Part shown: positions 16,232 to 24,904 of the stretch, piece after piece
Layout of the letters: each line of letters opens with the position of its first letter
Position numbering within the stretch: the stretch's first letter is position 1
From: Streptomyces regalis
Lineage (GTDB): Bacteria > Actinomycetota > Actinomycetes > Streptomycetales > Streptomycetaceae
NCBI RefSeq assembly: GCF_001509475.1
Contig: NZ_LLZG01000380.1
Span: 1-47,775 of the forward strand
Length of the DNA: 47,775 nucleotides
Reading direction: 5' to 3'
Program-made: the position numbers and the translations under genes
The notes under the pieces: model-generated
Databases searched by the model: none
What the model saw: the letters and a program-made list of their open reading frames with translations, nothing else
What the model was told of the DNA's origin: nothing

Positions 16232-19126
16232 TCAGCCGGTGACCTGGTAGGTCGCCGACGCCTGCTCGAACAGCCGCGTCACCTCGTCCCGCTCGGCGTC
16301 CGGACCGCGCAACTGCACCACGTGGTACCGCCCGTCGATCAGGATCGCGAGGTTGCGCACGAACAGCTCGCGCCCCTGGTCGTCGGTCCAGGTGAACTGC
16401 CCCTCGGCCATGGTCCGCTCGCCGACCCGGATCGTCTTCAGCCCGCCCGAGGAGGCCCAGCTGGAGTCCCGGTACGGCTGCAACTCACGCTCGTGCTCGC
16501 GCTGGTAGACCATGGGGTCGCTGCCGTACTTGTCCGCGGTGTCCCGGCCCGGTACGACGATGAGGTCGAAGCCGCCGTGCGAGTAGACGACCTGCCCGCG
16601 CCCGTTCTCCGGGGTGCGGTTCCAGCCGTTGGCCACGGCGATCTGGAAGCCGGCCGCGTCCTCGCGCAGGGTGAAGCCGTCGGGGACGTCGGGGCCGGTG
16701 GTCTGTGTCTCGGTGGAACCCGCCGACTCCGAGGGACTGTTGCCGGATTCGGGGGAGGTCTGGTCGGGCCGCGGCTCACTGCTCGCCTCGGCGGACTGCT
16801 CGGGCGCCGCCTGAGTGGCCGCACCCGCGGCGCCGGTGCGATCCGCGTCGGCCGTACTGCCGTTGCTGCTGTTGGCCTTCGGCATGAACAGCATGGCGTA
16901 CGCGATCGCCGCGCCCATACCGAGCAGGACGAGCAGCAGCAACGTACGCCCGAGTCGGCGGGGCGAAGCCGTCTCCGGCTTGGCCCGCTTGTGCCGCCCG
17001 TGATGCGCGGGCAGCCCGGCCCGCCGCCGGCGCACCAGCTCGCCCCGCCGCCGTACGATCGGCAGCCGGTTCGGGTCGACCGGCGGAGCGGCGACAACAT
17101 GCGTGCCGGCCTCCGGCTCGGGCGCGGACCGCACCAGCGAGCGAAGCCAGCCTCTCAGCTCCTCGAAGTCCAGGCGCTCGGTGGGGTCCTGACGCAGCAG
17201 CGACTCCACGACCGGCCTGAGCGGCCCGCACTCCTCGGCGTAGGCGGGCGGCTCCGCGCACACCATCTGCACCAGCTCGGCCGTCGACTCCTCCGGATAC
17301 GGCGCATGCCCCTGCACGGCCCGGAAGAGCAGCGCCCCCAGCGCCCACAGGTCGGTCGCGGGGCCGATCGGCGCGGCGAGCTGCCAGTTCTCATGCACGG
17401 GTCCGGCCTGCTCCGGCGCCCACCGCTCGGTCACGGGACCCACCACGGCCATCCGAGCCTGCCGGGCCCGCTCCGCGGCGAGCGCGGTGGTGGGCCCGCG
17501 GTGAGCGGGGGTGCCGGCCACCAGGTCGCCCCAGCGAGTCGGTGGGTGGGGGGAGTCGACGGAGGGCGGTGCGGCGGGGCCGGCCGCGGTGGAGGGGCCA
17601 CCGGGAGCGGGGCCACCGGGAGCGGGGATGCCTCGGGCGGGAGTGCCAGTGGGCACCCCTTGTGCAGGGGAAGTGGTGGCGCCCGGGGCAGGCACACCTT
17701 GCCGGGGAAAACCGCCGGCGCCCGGCGCGGGGGTGCCCGCAGCGGGGGGCGCCCCGCGGCCGGGAGCGGGGATGCCACCGGCCGGGAAGCCGTCGACGAA
17801 CCCGTCGACGCCCGGTGCCGGCGCGCTCGCGTCGGGAGGTGTGCCGAAGCCGGGCTGGGCACCTGGGCCCGCCGGGGGCAGTGCGGTGCGGCCGCGGCCC
17901 TCGTCGGCCGGTGCGCCACCGGCCCCGGTTCGGGGTGCGGCGCCGTGCCACGCCGTGGCCTGCACGCCGTACGGGTCGCCAATCCGGCCGGACGGCGTGG
18001 TGGTGGCGTTGCCGTCGGGGTACGGCTGCTGCGCCGAGCCGTTGGCCTGGCCGGCGGGGCCGCCTTCGGGCGCCTGGCGGGCACCGGGCAGTGCGGCCCG
18101 CCCGTTCTGCTGCGACTCGTGCACCCGGGCCGCGGCACGGGCCCCCGCCCGATACGCGGCGATCGCTCCGGCCCGCGCGGCCCTGATGTCCCCACCGGTT
18201 TCCAGGGCGCCGTGGGGTGCGGCACCGGAAGCCCCTGTCCCGTCGTCGGCGTCACCACCGGGCACCGGCAGCCCCTCGGCCGCCCGCGCCTCGATGGCGG
18301 CACGCCGAGCCGCTTCGGGATCCGCGCCACCGGCGCCGGCACCGCCGATCCCGGTCGCACCCGCGCCGCTCGCCGCACCGTCTCCGGGAACCGGCACACC
18401 GCCGGCCGCCCGCGCCTCGATCGCGGCACGCCGGGCAGCCTCGGGATCGGCGCCGGCCGCCCCACCGAACGTCACAGCCCCGGCGCCCCTGTCACCGTCC
18501 TCGACCGGCACCGGGTCGTACCCGCACAGCGCCTCCTCCGCGGCCCCGACCGCGAGCCCGGTCAGCATCACCCGGCCGTCGTCGCAGACGAGCACCGTAC
18601 GGGCGGTGATGTTCCGGTGGACCCAGCCATGCGCGTGCAGCACCCGCAGCGCCATGAGGACGTCGGAGGCGACCTCGGCCGCCCGGTACGGCGTCAGCGG
18701 CTGCTCGGCGAGCAACGCGGCCAGCGGACGCGCGGCCACGAACTCGCTCACTATCCACAGCGAACCGCCCTCGGCGAACACGTCGAAGACCTGGTCCAGG
18801 CGCGGATGGTCGGGGATCCGCGCCGCGGCCTGCGCCGCCTCGACCGCCCGCCGTACGGCGGGGTCGCTGGGCCGGCGCGTACTCGACCGCGTCGAGGGCC
18901 GTCGCGCCCCACGCTCCCGCGTGTCCCGGGCGGTGAACCCGTCGGGCAGGCCCTCGGCGTCGAGCACCTCCGCCTCGACGACCTCCGGCAACGGCACCTG
19001 CCGGACGAGGACTTCCTGCCCGCTGTAGGTGTCGAAGGCCCGGCTCTCGGTGAGCTCGTACTCGTCGGAGGGCGGCAGCGGCAGGCGGTAGCGGTCGGCG
19101 AGTACCCGACCCGCGTAGTCGTCCAC
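16232..19126 (-). CDS. Membrane pseudokinase with a large insertion in the activation region (cluster gene 2)
   Basis: A 964-residue protein. GTG at 19126 is fixed by GGGGGAGG four nt upstream. The kinase fold is recognisable but its active site is degraded: the VAVK lysine position reads VLVR (R42), no glycine-rich loop is visible, the HRD motif is HRN (170-172), and the DFG position reads TGL (189-191). About 360 residues of Gly/Ala/Pro-rich sequence (about 205-565) separate that point from the APE-like WAPEQ (569-573) and the C-lobe TDLWALGALL. The insertion has two copies of ADPEAARRAAIEARAA and many PAPG steps. A membrane helix (729-747) and an outer domain (NGW..., ending SATYQVTG) follow. 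It is probably a scaffold or sensor that cannot phosphorylate. Confidence 0.9.
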   Translation of the reverse strand: MDDYAGRVLADRYRLPLPPSDEYELTESRAFDTYSGQEVLVRQVPLPEVVEAEVLDAEGLPDGFTARDTRERGARRPSTRSSTRRPSDPAVRRAVEAAQAAARIPDHPRLDQVFDVFAEGGSLWIVSEFVAARPLAALLAEQPLTPYRAAEVASDVLMALRVLHAHGWVHRNITARTVLVCDDGRVMLTGLAVGAAEEALCGYDPVPVEDGDRGAGAVTFGGAAGADPEAARRAAIEARAAGGVPVPGDGAASGAGATGIGGAGAGGADPEAARRAAIEARAAEGLPVPGGDADDGTGASGAAPHGALETGGDIRAARAGAIAAYRAGARAAARVHESQQNGRAALPGARQAPEGGPAGQANGSAQQPYPDGNATTTPSGRIGDPYGVQATAWHGAAPRTGAGGAPADEGRGRTALPPAGPGAQPGFGTPPDASAPAPGVDGFVDGFPAGGIPAPGRGAPPAAGTPAPGAGGFPRQGVPAPGATTSPAQGVPTGTPARGIPAPGGPAPGGPSTAAGPAAPPSVDSPHPPTRWGDLVAGTPAHRGPTTALAAERARQARMAVVGPVTERWAPEQAGPVHENWQLAAPIGPATDLWALGALLFRAVQGHAPYPEESTAELVQMVCAEPPAYAEECGPLRPVVESLLRQDPTERLDFEELRGWLRSLVRSAPEPEAGTHVVAAPPVDPNRLPIVRRRGELVRRRRAGLPAHHGRHKRAKPETASPRRLGRTLLLLVLLGMGAAIAYAMLFMPKANSSNGSTADADRTGAAGAATQAAPEQSAEASSEPRPDQTSPESGNSPSESAGSTETQTTGPDVPDGFTLREDAAGFQIAVANGWNRTPENGRGQVVYSHGGFDLIVVPGRDTADKYGSDPMVYQREHERELQPYRDSSWASSGGLKTIRVGERTMAEGQFTWTDDQGRELFVRNLAILIDGRYHVVQLRGPDAERDEVTRLFEQASATYQVTG
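18265..18460 (-). repeat. Internal duplication in the pseudokinase insertion
   Basis: Two similar blocks, about 18265-18340 and 18389-18460, encode ADPEAARRAAIEARAA followed by G-x-PVPG. They lie about 124 bp apart and differ at several third positions, indicating a tandem duplication that has since diverged. Confidence 0.75.
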
Positions 19127-19311
19127 GTTGCCTCCCCCGGCCGCCCGGTTGGTCAATTCCGTTCGCCTTGCGTCCCGTTCCGGACGCACGACTGGATGCG
19201 TTCGGTCCGCAAGCATTCACGATACGTGCCGGAGGCAACCCGCAAAGTGGGGTTGTCGTATCTCACCGCTCAGCCCCGGCTGTCACGGCCCCAAACCGAC
19301 AGCCGCTCACT

Positions 19312-21489
19312 TCACGACTTCGGCTTGAACGTGTCCGTCAGCGTCCGCCATGTGTCCTTGCGTACGTCGCTGCCCCAGTCATCAGCTTTCGCGGTGTACA
19401 TCAGCGCATATCCGAGATGGTCGTTCACCACGAACCCACGGTCGATCGTCCGGTACTTGGTACCGCCCTCGGAATAGGTGAACTCCCAGTCGGCCGTGTT
19501 CCAGCTGCGGTACTCCACCGCCTCTATCCGGATCCTCTTGTACTGGGAGCGCGTCATGTACTGCTCCTGGTTCTCCCAGTCCGTCACCGGGTCGCCCTTC
19601 GGCGTGGACGTCCAGGCGACGAGCAACTTCTGCCCGTCGGGCCCGGTGAACCGGTCCCCCGCCGACCCCGAGGTCTGGAACTTCCATCCCTTGGGCAGCC
19701 CGATCGAGTACCCCTGGTTCCCCTTGTGGGTCGACGCGGCCCCGCTGTCGCCCCCGGATCCCGCCTCGGCGCCGCTCCCGCCGGTCGCGCTCGCCCCGGC
19801 ACTCGGCGTACTCCCGGTCTCCTTGCCGGATCCCGACCCCGCACCGGAGTCCGCGGATGCGGTCGCCTCACCGTCCGTACGAGCGCCGCCCTTCTCGTCC
19901 TGCTTGGTATCGGCACTCGCGCTGGCCGAGGCTTTGGGCTTGCCACCGCTCGCGGACGACTTGGACCCGTCGCCGTCTCCGTCGAACACGAAGGCCAGCA
20001 CCACTCCGATCACAGCCAGCGCCACGACCACCGCGATGATCACCAGCGTCCGCTTCGGCACCACATCGGTCAGCGGCGCCCTCGGCACGGGCCGCGACGG
20101 CAGATCCGGCGGCGGCACCACGGGCCACCCCGAACTCCGGCCGCCACTCTGCCCGTTCCCGCTCGCCGTCCGAGCATCCTGCTCTCCGGCACCGGAACCA
20201 GCCTTGCCACCGGCCTCGGCACCGGCGCTGGTGCCGGCCCCGGCAGCGGAACCGGCAGCCGCCGCGTCCTCGGCACCGGAAGTCCGACCCGAACTCCCCG
20301 CCGCCGACGACACCCCGGCCCCGCCCACTGCCGTGGACGAACCACCGGCCGCGCCACCGCCGGACCCCGAGACAGCCGTCTCGCTCCCGGACTTGGTACG
20401 AGCCGCAGCCGCCGACCCTGCCGCCCCCGCACTCACCGCGGCCTTCCGCACGGAACGCAGCGCCCCACGCAACCGCTCCCCGGCCTCCTCGGCCCGCTTG
20501 CCCCCGAACCCGGCTCCGGACCCGGCACCCGAACGGCCCTTGCCCCCAGACCCGTCGGGCTGCGGAGGCAACGGCACGACCTTCGTCGCATCGGCATCCA
20601 GCTCCGGCTCGCCCTTGGGCTCGGGCGCGTGGATGACGGCGTTGAGCATCGCCCGCGCACCGGCGTCGTCGAGCCGCTTGGCGGGGTCCTTGGTGAGCAG
20701 GCCGTAGATGACGTCCTTCAGCGGTCCCGCGTTCTTCGGCTCCTCCAACGGCTCGGTCATCACCGCCGTCAGAGTCGCGATCGCGGAGCCCTTGTCGTAC
20801 GGCGGCACGCCCTCGACCGACGCGTACAACAGCCCGCCCAGCGACCACAGGTCGGCCGCCGGGCCCGGCTTGTGGCCACGGGCCCGTTCCGGGGAGATGT
20901 AGGAGGGCGCGCCGACGAGCATGCCGGTCGAGGTGATGGACGGGTCGCCCTCGACCTGGGCGATGCCGAAGTCGGTGAGCACGACCCGGTCGGTGTCGGA
21001 CTCCAGCAGGACGTTCGACGGCTTCACGTCGCGGTGCAGGATGCCCTCGCGGTGCGCGGACCGCAGCACGTCGAGGATCGCCAGGCCGACCTCGGCCGCA
21101 CGCTTCGGCTCGAGCAGGCCGTCCTCGCGAATGACCTCGGCGAGCGACTTGCCCTCGACGAGCTCCATCACGATCCACGGCCGGTCGTCCTCTTCGACCA
21201 CGTCGAACACCGTCACCGCACTGTTGTTGCGGATCCGCGCGATCGCCTTGGCCTCACGCAACGTGCGCGTGATCAGCCGTCTTTTCTCCTCCTCGTCGAT
21301 GTTCGACGGGAACCGCAGCTCCTTGACGGCGACCGTCCGTCCCAGGGTCTCGTCCTCGGCCCGCCACACCGTGCCCATGCCGCCCCGGCCGAGCACATCG
21401 CCCAGCCGGTACCGCCCCGCGAGGAGACGCTCGTGGTTGTCCTGACGAGTGTCCTGACGAGATGTCCCCGCCCGCTCCGCCTCCGACAT
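19312..21489 (-). CDS. Membrane Ser/Thr protein kinase (cluster gene 1)
   Basis: A 725-residue kinase and the first gene of the minus-strand run. ATG at 21489 (MSEAERAG) is preferred because GAGGGG lies 4 nt upstream; ATG at 21501 is weaker. GRGGMG (34-39), K56, HRDVKPSN (152-159) and DFG (173-175) are intact. A linker of about 200 residues rich in Gly, Ser and Ala follows, ending in a basic-proline stretch (PSRPVPRAPL). Next come the membrane helix (TLVIIAVVVALAVIGVVLAF), a second Ser/Ala/Gly linker and an outer domain. That domain starts at YSIGLPKGWKF and ends LTDTFKPKS. It shares the P-x-GW start and terminal aromatic pattern with the other outer domains. There are no PASTA repeats. Confidence 0.93.
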   Translation of the reverse strand: MSEAERAGTSRQDTRQDNHERLLAGRYRLGDVLGRGGMGTVWRAEDETLGRTVAVKELRFPSNIDEEEKRRLITRTLREAKAIARIRNNSAVTVFDVVEEDDRPWIVMELVEGKSLAEVIREDGLLEPKRAAEVGLAILDVLRSAHREGILHRDVKPSNVLLESDTDRVVLTDFGIAQVEGDPSITSTGMLVGAPSYISPERARGHKPGPAADLWSLGGLLYASVEGVPPYDKGSAIATLTAVMTEPLEEPKNAGPLKDVIYGLLTKDPAKRLDDAGARAMLNAVIHAPEPKGEPELDADATKVVPLPPQPDGSGGKGRSGAGSGAGFGGKRAEEAGERLRGALRSVRKAAVSAGAAGSAAAARTKSGSETAVSGSGGGAAGGSSTAVGGAGVSSAAGSSGRTSGAEDAAAAGSAAGAGTSAGAEAGGKAGSGAGEQDARTASGNGQSGGRSSGWPVVPPPDLPSRPVPRAPLTDVVPKRTLVIIAVVVALAVIGVVLAFVFDGDGDGSKSSASGGKPKASASASADTKQDEKGGARTDGEATASADSGAGSGSGKETGSTPSAGASATGGSGAEAGSGGDSGAASTHKGNQGYSIGLPKGWKFQTSGSAGDRFTGPDGQKLLVAWTSTPKGDPVTDWENQEQYMTRSQYKRIRIEAVEYRSWNTADWEFTYSEGGTKYRTIDRGFVVNDHLGYALMYTAKADDWGSDVRKDTWRTLTDTFKPKS

Positions 21490-21683
21490 GCGTCCCCTCA
21501 TACAACCCGCCCTGACAGAGGCTCCATTGTCCCTCACCCGACAAGTGCCCCACGCCCAGGGTGCCCGTCACACCACCACGCCTCCGCACGGCCCGGACCT
21601 CCTGGCCGCGAGGCCCCCTGCCCCAACTGAATCGAACATTCCGCCTACCGGCATGATGAGCCGCTACAAAGGGAGGGACCCGC

Positions 21684-22766
21684 ATGGCGCGACCGACGAT
21701 GCCGCAGTTTCGGACGCTGCTGGGCTTTCCCGTGTCCCTGTCCCTCGTCGGCCTGGTCACCGTGGCACTCCTCGGTCTGGCCCCCATCGCCTCGTCGGCG
21801 CCCCCGGTGTGGGCGACGGGCGCCCTCCTCCCGCTGCTCGTCACCAAGGGCAAGGCCCCCGCCGCGGCCCTGCTGGCCCGCGAGGAGACCGGCACCCACT
21901 ACGCCCAGTCCGGCCAGGGCATCGCCCCCGCCGACCACTTCCGCGCCGGCAGCATGACCAAGACCTTCATCGCGACGGTCGTACTGCAACTGGCCGCCGA
22001 ACGACGGCTGTCCCTGTCCGACACGGTGGAGCAGCATCTGCCGGGACTGGTACGCGGGGCGGGCAACGACGGGCGCGCGCTGACCCTTCGTTCCCTGCTG
22101 ACCCACACCAGCGGGCTGCACGACTTCACCGTCGAGACCGGGGGCACCGTCCCCGTCACGCCGCTTCAGGCCGTACACATCGCACTCACCCACCCCCCTG
22201 CCGACCGCGGCAGCTTCTCCTACTCGAACACCAACTACGTCCTGCTCGGCCTGGTCATCGAGCAGGTCACCGGCCGCTCCTACGCCGCCGAGACCGAGCG
22301 CCGCATCGTCGCTCCGCTGGGCCTGACCGGCACCTCCTTCCCTGGATCCCGCACCTCTCTTCCCTCCCCGCACGGCCGCGCCTACGCCACCGACGGGACC
22401 GACGTCACCACACTCGACCCGCGGGTGGCCGGCGCCGCCGGCGAGCTGGTGACCACGCTCGCCGACGTCGACCGCTTCTACGCCGCACTGCTCGGCGGCC
22501 GGCTGCTGCCCCCGCACTGGCTGCGCGAGATGCTCGACACCCGTGCCGCGCGTGGCTCGTACGGCATGGGGCTCTTTCCCGTGAAACTGCCGTGCGGCAC
22601 CGTCGTATGGGGGCACAACGGGCGCATTGCCGGCAGCTACGTGCGCTCCGCAGCCACCGTCGGCGGTCGTCGCGTCCTCACATTCCGGGTGAACACGACG
22701 GCGATCGCAGATCCCGGCCTCGAACCCCGGCTGCTCGCTGCCGAGTTCTGCCCTCGCACCCGGTAG
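21684..22766 (+). CDS. Serine beta-lactamase/D-Ala-D-Ala carboxypeptidase-family hydrolase
   Basis: A 360-residue penicillin-binding-fold hydrolase. Active-site motifs are SMTK (S90, K93), YSN (180-182) and HNG (311-313), the class C/DD-peptidase set. LTHTSGL (139-145) is the usual loop of this family. A membrane helix or signal anchor (about 13-40) places the enzyme outside the cell, either anchored or secreted after AIASSAP. ATG follows GGGAGGG by 6 nt. The substrate could be peptidoglycan D-Ala-D-Ala or an unrelated ester, as many relatives are esterases; beta-lactamase activity cannot be claimed. It is convergent with glpD. In my memory of S. coelicolor no such gene sits here, so it may be a lineage-specific addition. 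Confidence 0.9.
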   Translation: MARPTMPQFRTLLGFPVSLSLVGLVTVALLGLAPIASSAPPVWATGALLPLLVTKGKAPAAALLAREETGTHYAQSGQGIAPADHFRAGSMTKTFIATVVLQLAAERRLSLSDTVEQHLPGLVRGAGNDGRALTLRSLLTHTSGLHDFTVETGGTVPVTPLQAVHIALTHPPADRGSFSYSNTNYVLLGLVIEQVTGRSYAAETERRIVAPLGLTGTSFPGSRTSLPSPHGRAYATDGTDVTTLDPRVAGAAGELVTTLADVDRFYAALLGGRLLPPHWLREMLDTRAARGSYGMGLFPVKLPCGTVVWGHNGRIAGSYVRSAATVGGRRVLTFRVNTTAIADPGLEPRLLAAEFCPRTR

Positions 22767-22896
22767 AATGGACGAGGTTCGAGCAGAGATCCCAGCTCCC
22801 GCCACCCGTTCGGGTGACGTTCTGCCCGCCTCGGCGCGGTCGGCGACCGCCACCGGTGCCACCGGTCGTCCGGCGCAGTACTGCAGCGGCGCTCCA

Positions 22897-22938
22897 CGAG
22901 CAGTGCACTACGAGCAGTGCACTACGAGCGGTGTGCTA
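22897..22938 (-). repeat. 14-bp tandem repeat starting at the glpD stop codon
   Basis: On the minus strand the sequence reads TAGCACACCGCTCG, then TAGTGCACTGCTCG twice. The first TAG (22938-22936) is the glpD stop. Because 14 is not a multiple of 3, the three TAG triplets fall in all three frames. Confidence 0.9.
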
Positions 22939-24642
22939 CAGCGGCACGATGTCCGGCGCCCCCAACCGCGCCGCGTCCGCCGTCAGGTCGTCCGGCTGCC
23001 GCTGCGATTCCCGCTCGGCCTCCACCCGCTTCCGGTAGTGCTCGATCTCGCGCTCGATGTGGTCCTCGTCCCAGCCCAGCACCGGCGCCATCAGCTCGGC
23101 GGCCTCGCGCGCGCACCGGGTCCCGCGGTCGAACGTCTCGATCGAGATGCGGGTCCGCCGCGTCAGCACGTCGTCCAGGTGCCGCGCCCCCTCGTGCGAG
23201 GCGGCGTAGACGATCTCGGCGCGCAGATAGTCGTCGGCGGACTGCAGGGGTTCGCCCAGTGAGGGATTTCCGGCGATGAGTTCGAGCACTTCCTCCGCCA
23301 GCGATCCGAACCGGTTCAACAGGTGCTCCACCCGCACCACATGAAGCCCTGTCCGCGCCGCGATCCGCGCCCGCGCGTTCCACAGCGCCCGGTAGCCCTC
23401 GGCGCCCACCAGCGGAATGTCCTCCGTCACGCACTCGGCGACCCGCATGTCGAGACCGTGCACGGCGGCGTCCACCGCGTCCTTGGCCATCACCCGGTAC
23501 GTCGTGTACTTGCCGCCGGCCACGACGACGAGCCCGGGCACGGGGTGCGCCACGGTGTGCTCGCGCGACAGCTTGCTCGTGGCGTCCGACTCGCCGGCGA
23601 GCAGGGGCCGCAGGCCCGCGTACACGCCCTCCACGTCGTCGCGCGTCAACGGCACCGCGAGCACGGAGTTCACGTGTTCCAGCAGGTAGTCGATGTCCGC
23701 GCTGGACGCGGCCGGGTGGGCCTTGTCGAGGTCCCAGTCGGTGTCGGTCGTGCCGACGATCCAGTGCCGGCCCCAGGGGATGACGAACAGCACGGACTTC
23801 TCGGTGCGCAGGATCAGCCCGGTCGAGGAGTGGATGCGGTCCTTGGGTACGACCAGGTGGATGCCCTTGGAGGCGCGAACGTGGAACTGCCCGCGCTCCC
23901 CCACCATCGACTGGGTGTCGTCGGTCCACACACCGGTCGCGTTGACGATCTGCTTGGCGTGGATCTCGTACTCCCCGCCCGCCTCGACGTCCTGCACCCG
24001 GGCCCCGACGACGCGTTCGCCCTCACGCAGAAACCCGCTCACGCGCGCGCGGTTGGCGACTTTCGCGCCGTAGGCCGCCGCCGTGCGCACGAGGGTGGCC
24101 ACATAGCGGGCATCGTCCATCTGGGCGTCGTAGTACTGCAGGGCCCCGACCAGAGCCTCCTTCTTCAGGGCGGGGGCGACGCGCAGGGCGTGACGGCGGC
24201 TCAGGTGGCGGTGCAGAGGCAGGCCCCGCCCGTGCCCCCGGGCCATCGACATGGCGTCGTAGAGCGCGACGCCCGAGCCGGCGTACAGGCGCTCCCACCC
24301 CTTGTGCTGGAGTGGGTACAGGAACGGCACCGGCTTCACCAGATGCGGGGCGAGCCGCTCCAGCAGCAGGCCGCGCTCCTTCAAGGCCTCCCGTACGAGC
24401 ACGAAGTCGAGCATCTCCAGATAGCGCAGGCCGCCGTGGATCAGCTTGCTGGACCTGCTCGATGTGCCCGACGCCCAGTCACGTGCCTCGACCAGGCCGG
24501 TGGACAGTCCGCGAGTGGCTGCGTCCAGGGCGGTGCCCGCGCCCACGACGCCGCCGCCCACGACCAGTAGGTCCAGCTCGCGCTCGGCCATTGATGCCAG
24601 TGACTCGGCGCGCTCCGCCGGCCCCAGTGTCGCTGTCCTCAC
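22936..24642 (-). CDS. glpD: Glycerol-3-phosphate dehydrogenase (aerobic, FAD)
   Basis: Oxidises sn-glycerol 3-phosphate to dihydroxyacetone phosphate, passing electrons to the quinone pool at the membrane. The 568 residues open with a Rossmann FAD motif (GGGVVGAG, 29-36). LIHGGLRYLE, the FAD-proximal IPWGRHWIVGTTDTD and the later AGGKYTTYRVMA are hallmarks of the GlpD family. The C-terminal helical domain ends in a Gln/Arg-rich tail and DIVPL. The start is GTG with GGGAGG 5 nt upstream. No glpF or glpK is adjacent. The stop codon TAG is the first triplet of a 14-bp tandem repeat. It is divergent from the dehydrogenase-like gene at 24905 across a 262-bp AT-richer gap. Confidence 0.96.
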   Translation of the reverse strand: MRTATLGPAERAESLASMAERELDLLVVGGGVVGAGTALDAATRGLSTGLVEARDWASGTSSRSSKLIHGGLRYLEMLDFVLVREALKERGLLLERLAPHLVKPVPFLYPLQHKGWERLYAGSGVALYDAMSMARGHGRGLPLHRHLSRRHALRVAPALKKEALVGALQYYDAQMDDARYVATLVRTAAAYGAKVANRARVSGFLREGERVVGARVQDVEAGGEYEIHAKQIVNATGVWTDDTQSMVGERGQFHVRASKGIHLVVPKDRIHSSTGLILRTEKSVLFVIPWGRHWIVGTTDTDWDLDKAHPAASSADIDYLLEHVNSVLAVPLTRDDVEGVYAGLRPLLAGESDATSKLSREHTVAHPVPGLVVVAGGKYTTYRVMAKDAVDAAVHGLDMRVAECVTEDIPLVGAEGYRALWNARARIAARTGLHVVRVEHLLNRFGSLAEEVLELIAGNPSLGEPLQSADDYLRAEIVYAASHEGARHLDDVLTRRTRISIETFDRGTRCAREAAELMAPVLGWDEDHIEREIEHYRKRVEAERESQRQPDDLTADAARLGAPDIVPL

Positions 24643-24904
24643 CGCTGCCTCCCGCTCATCGGTCGCGTAGGCCGCACCCGTCGGGCGAAGCCCGCTTCGT
24701 ACCCCCCATGCCCAAATTCTGACCGGGTTGCCCGACTTCAGCCACCACTCGCTCCCAGCCTGTGGACAACACTCACGGAAACGCCAACGCCCAATCCCGC
24801 AAATCGGTCATATTTACTCCTAGTCTGACATTGCGCTCCCTCGTCCTGTCCACAGGGCTTGCGCACCCACCCCGCTTCGGTTATTGGGAAGGACGGCCCA
24901 CGCC

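Noticed and set aside
8972..21489. PASTA-type (PknB-like) sensor domains in the kinase cluster
   Set aside because: None of the outer segments shows the PASTA repeat pattern; they share a different domain, and one kinase has only a Ser/Pro/Thr tail.
21488..23038. 516-codon plus-strand frame overlapping the beta-lactamase-fold gene
   Set aside because: An alternate-frame shadow rich in Arg, Pro and His; the frame at 21684-22766 carries all active-site motifs.
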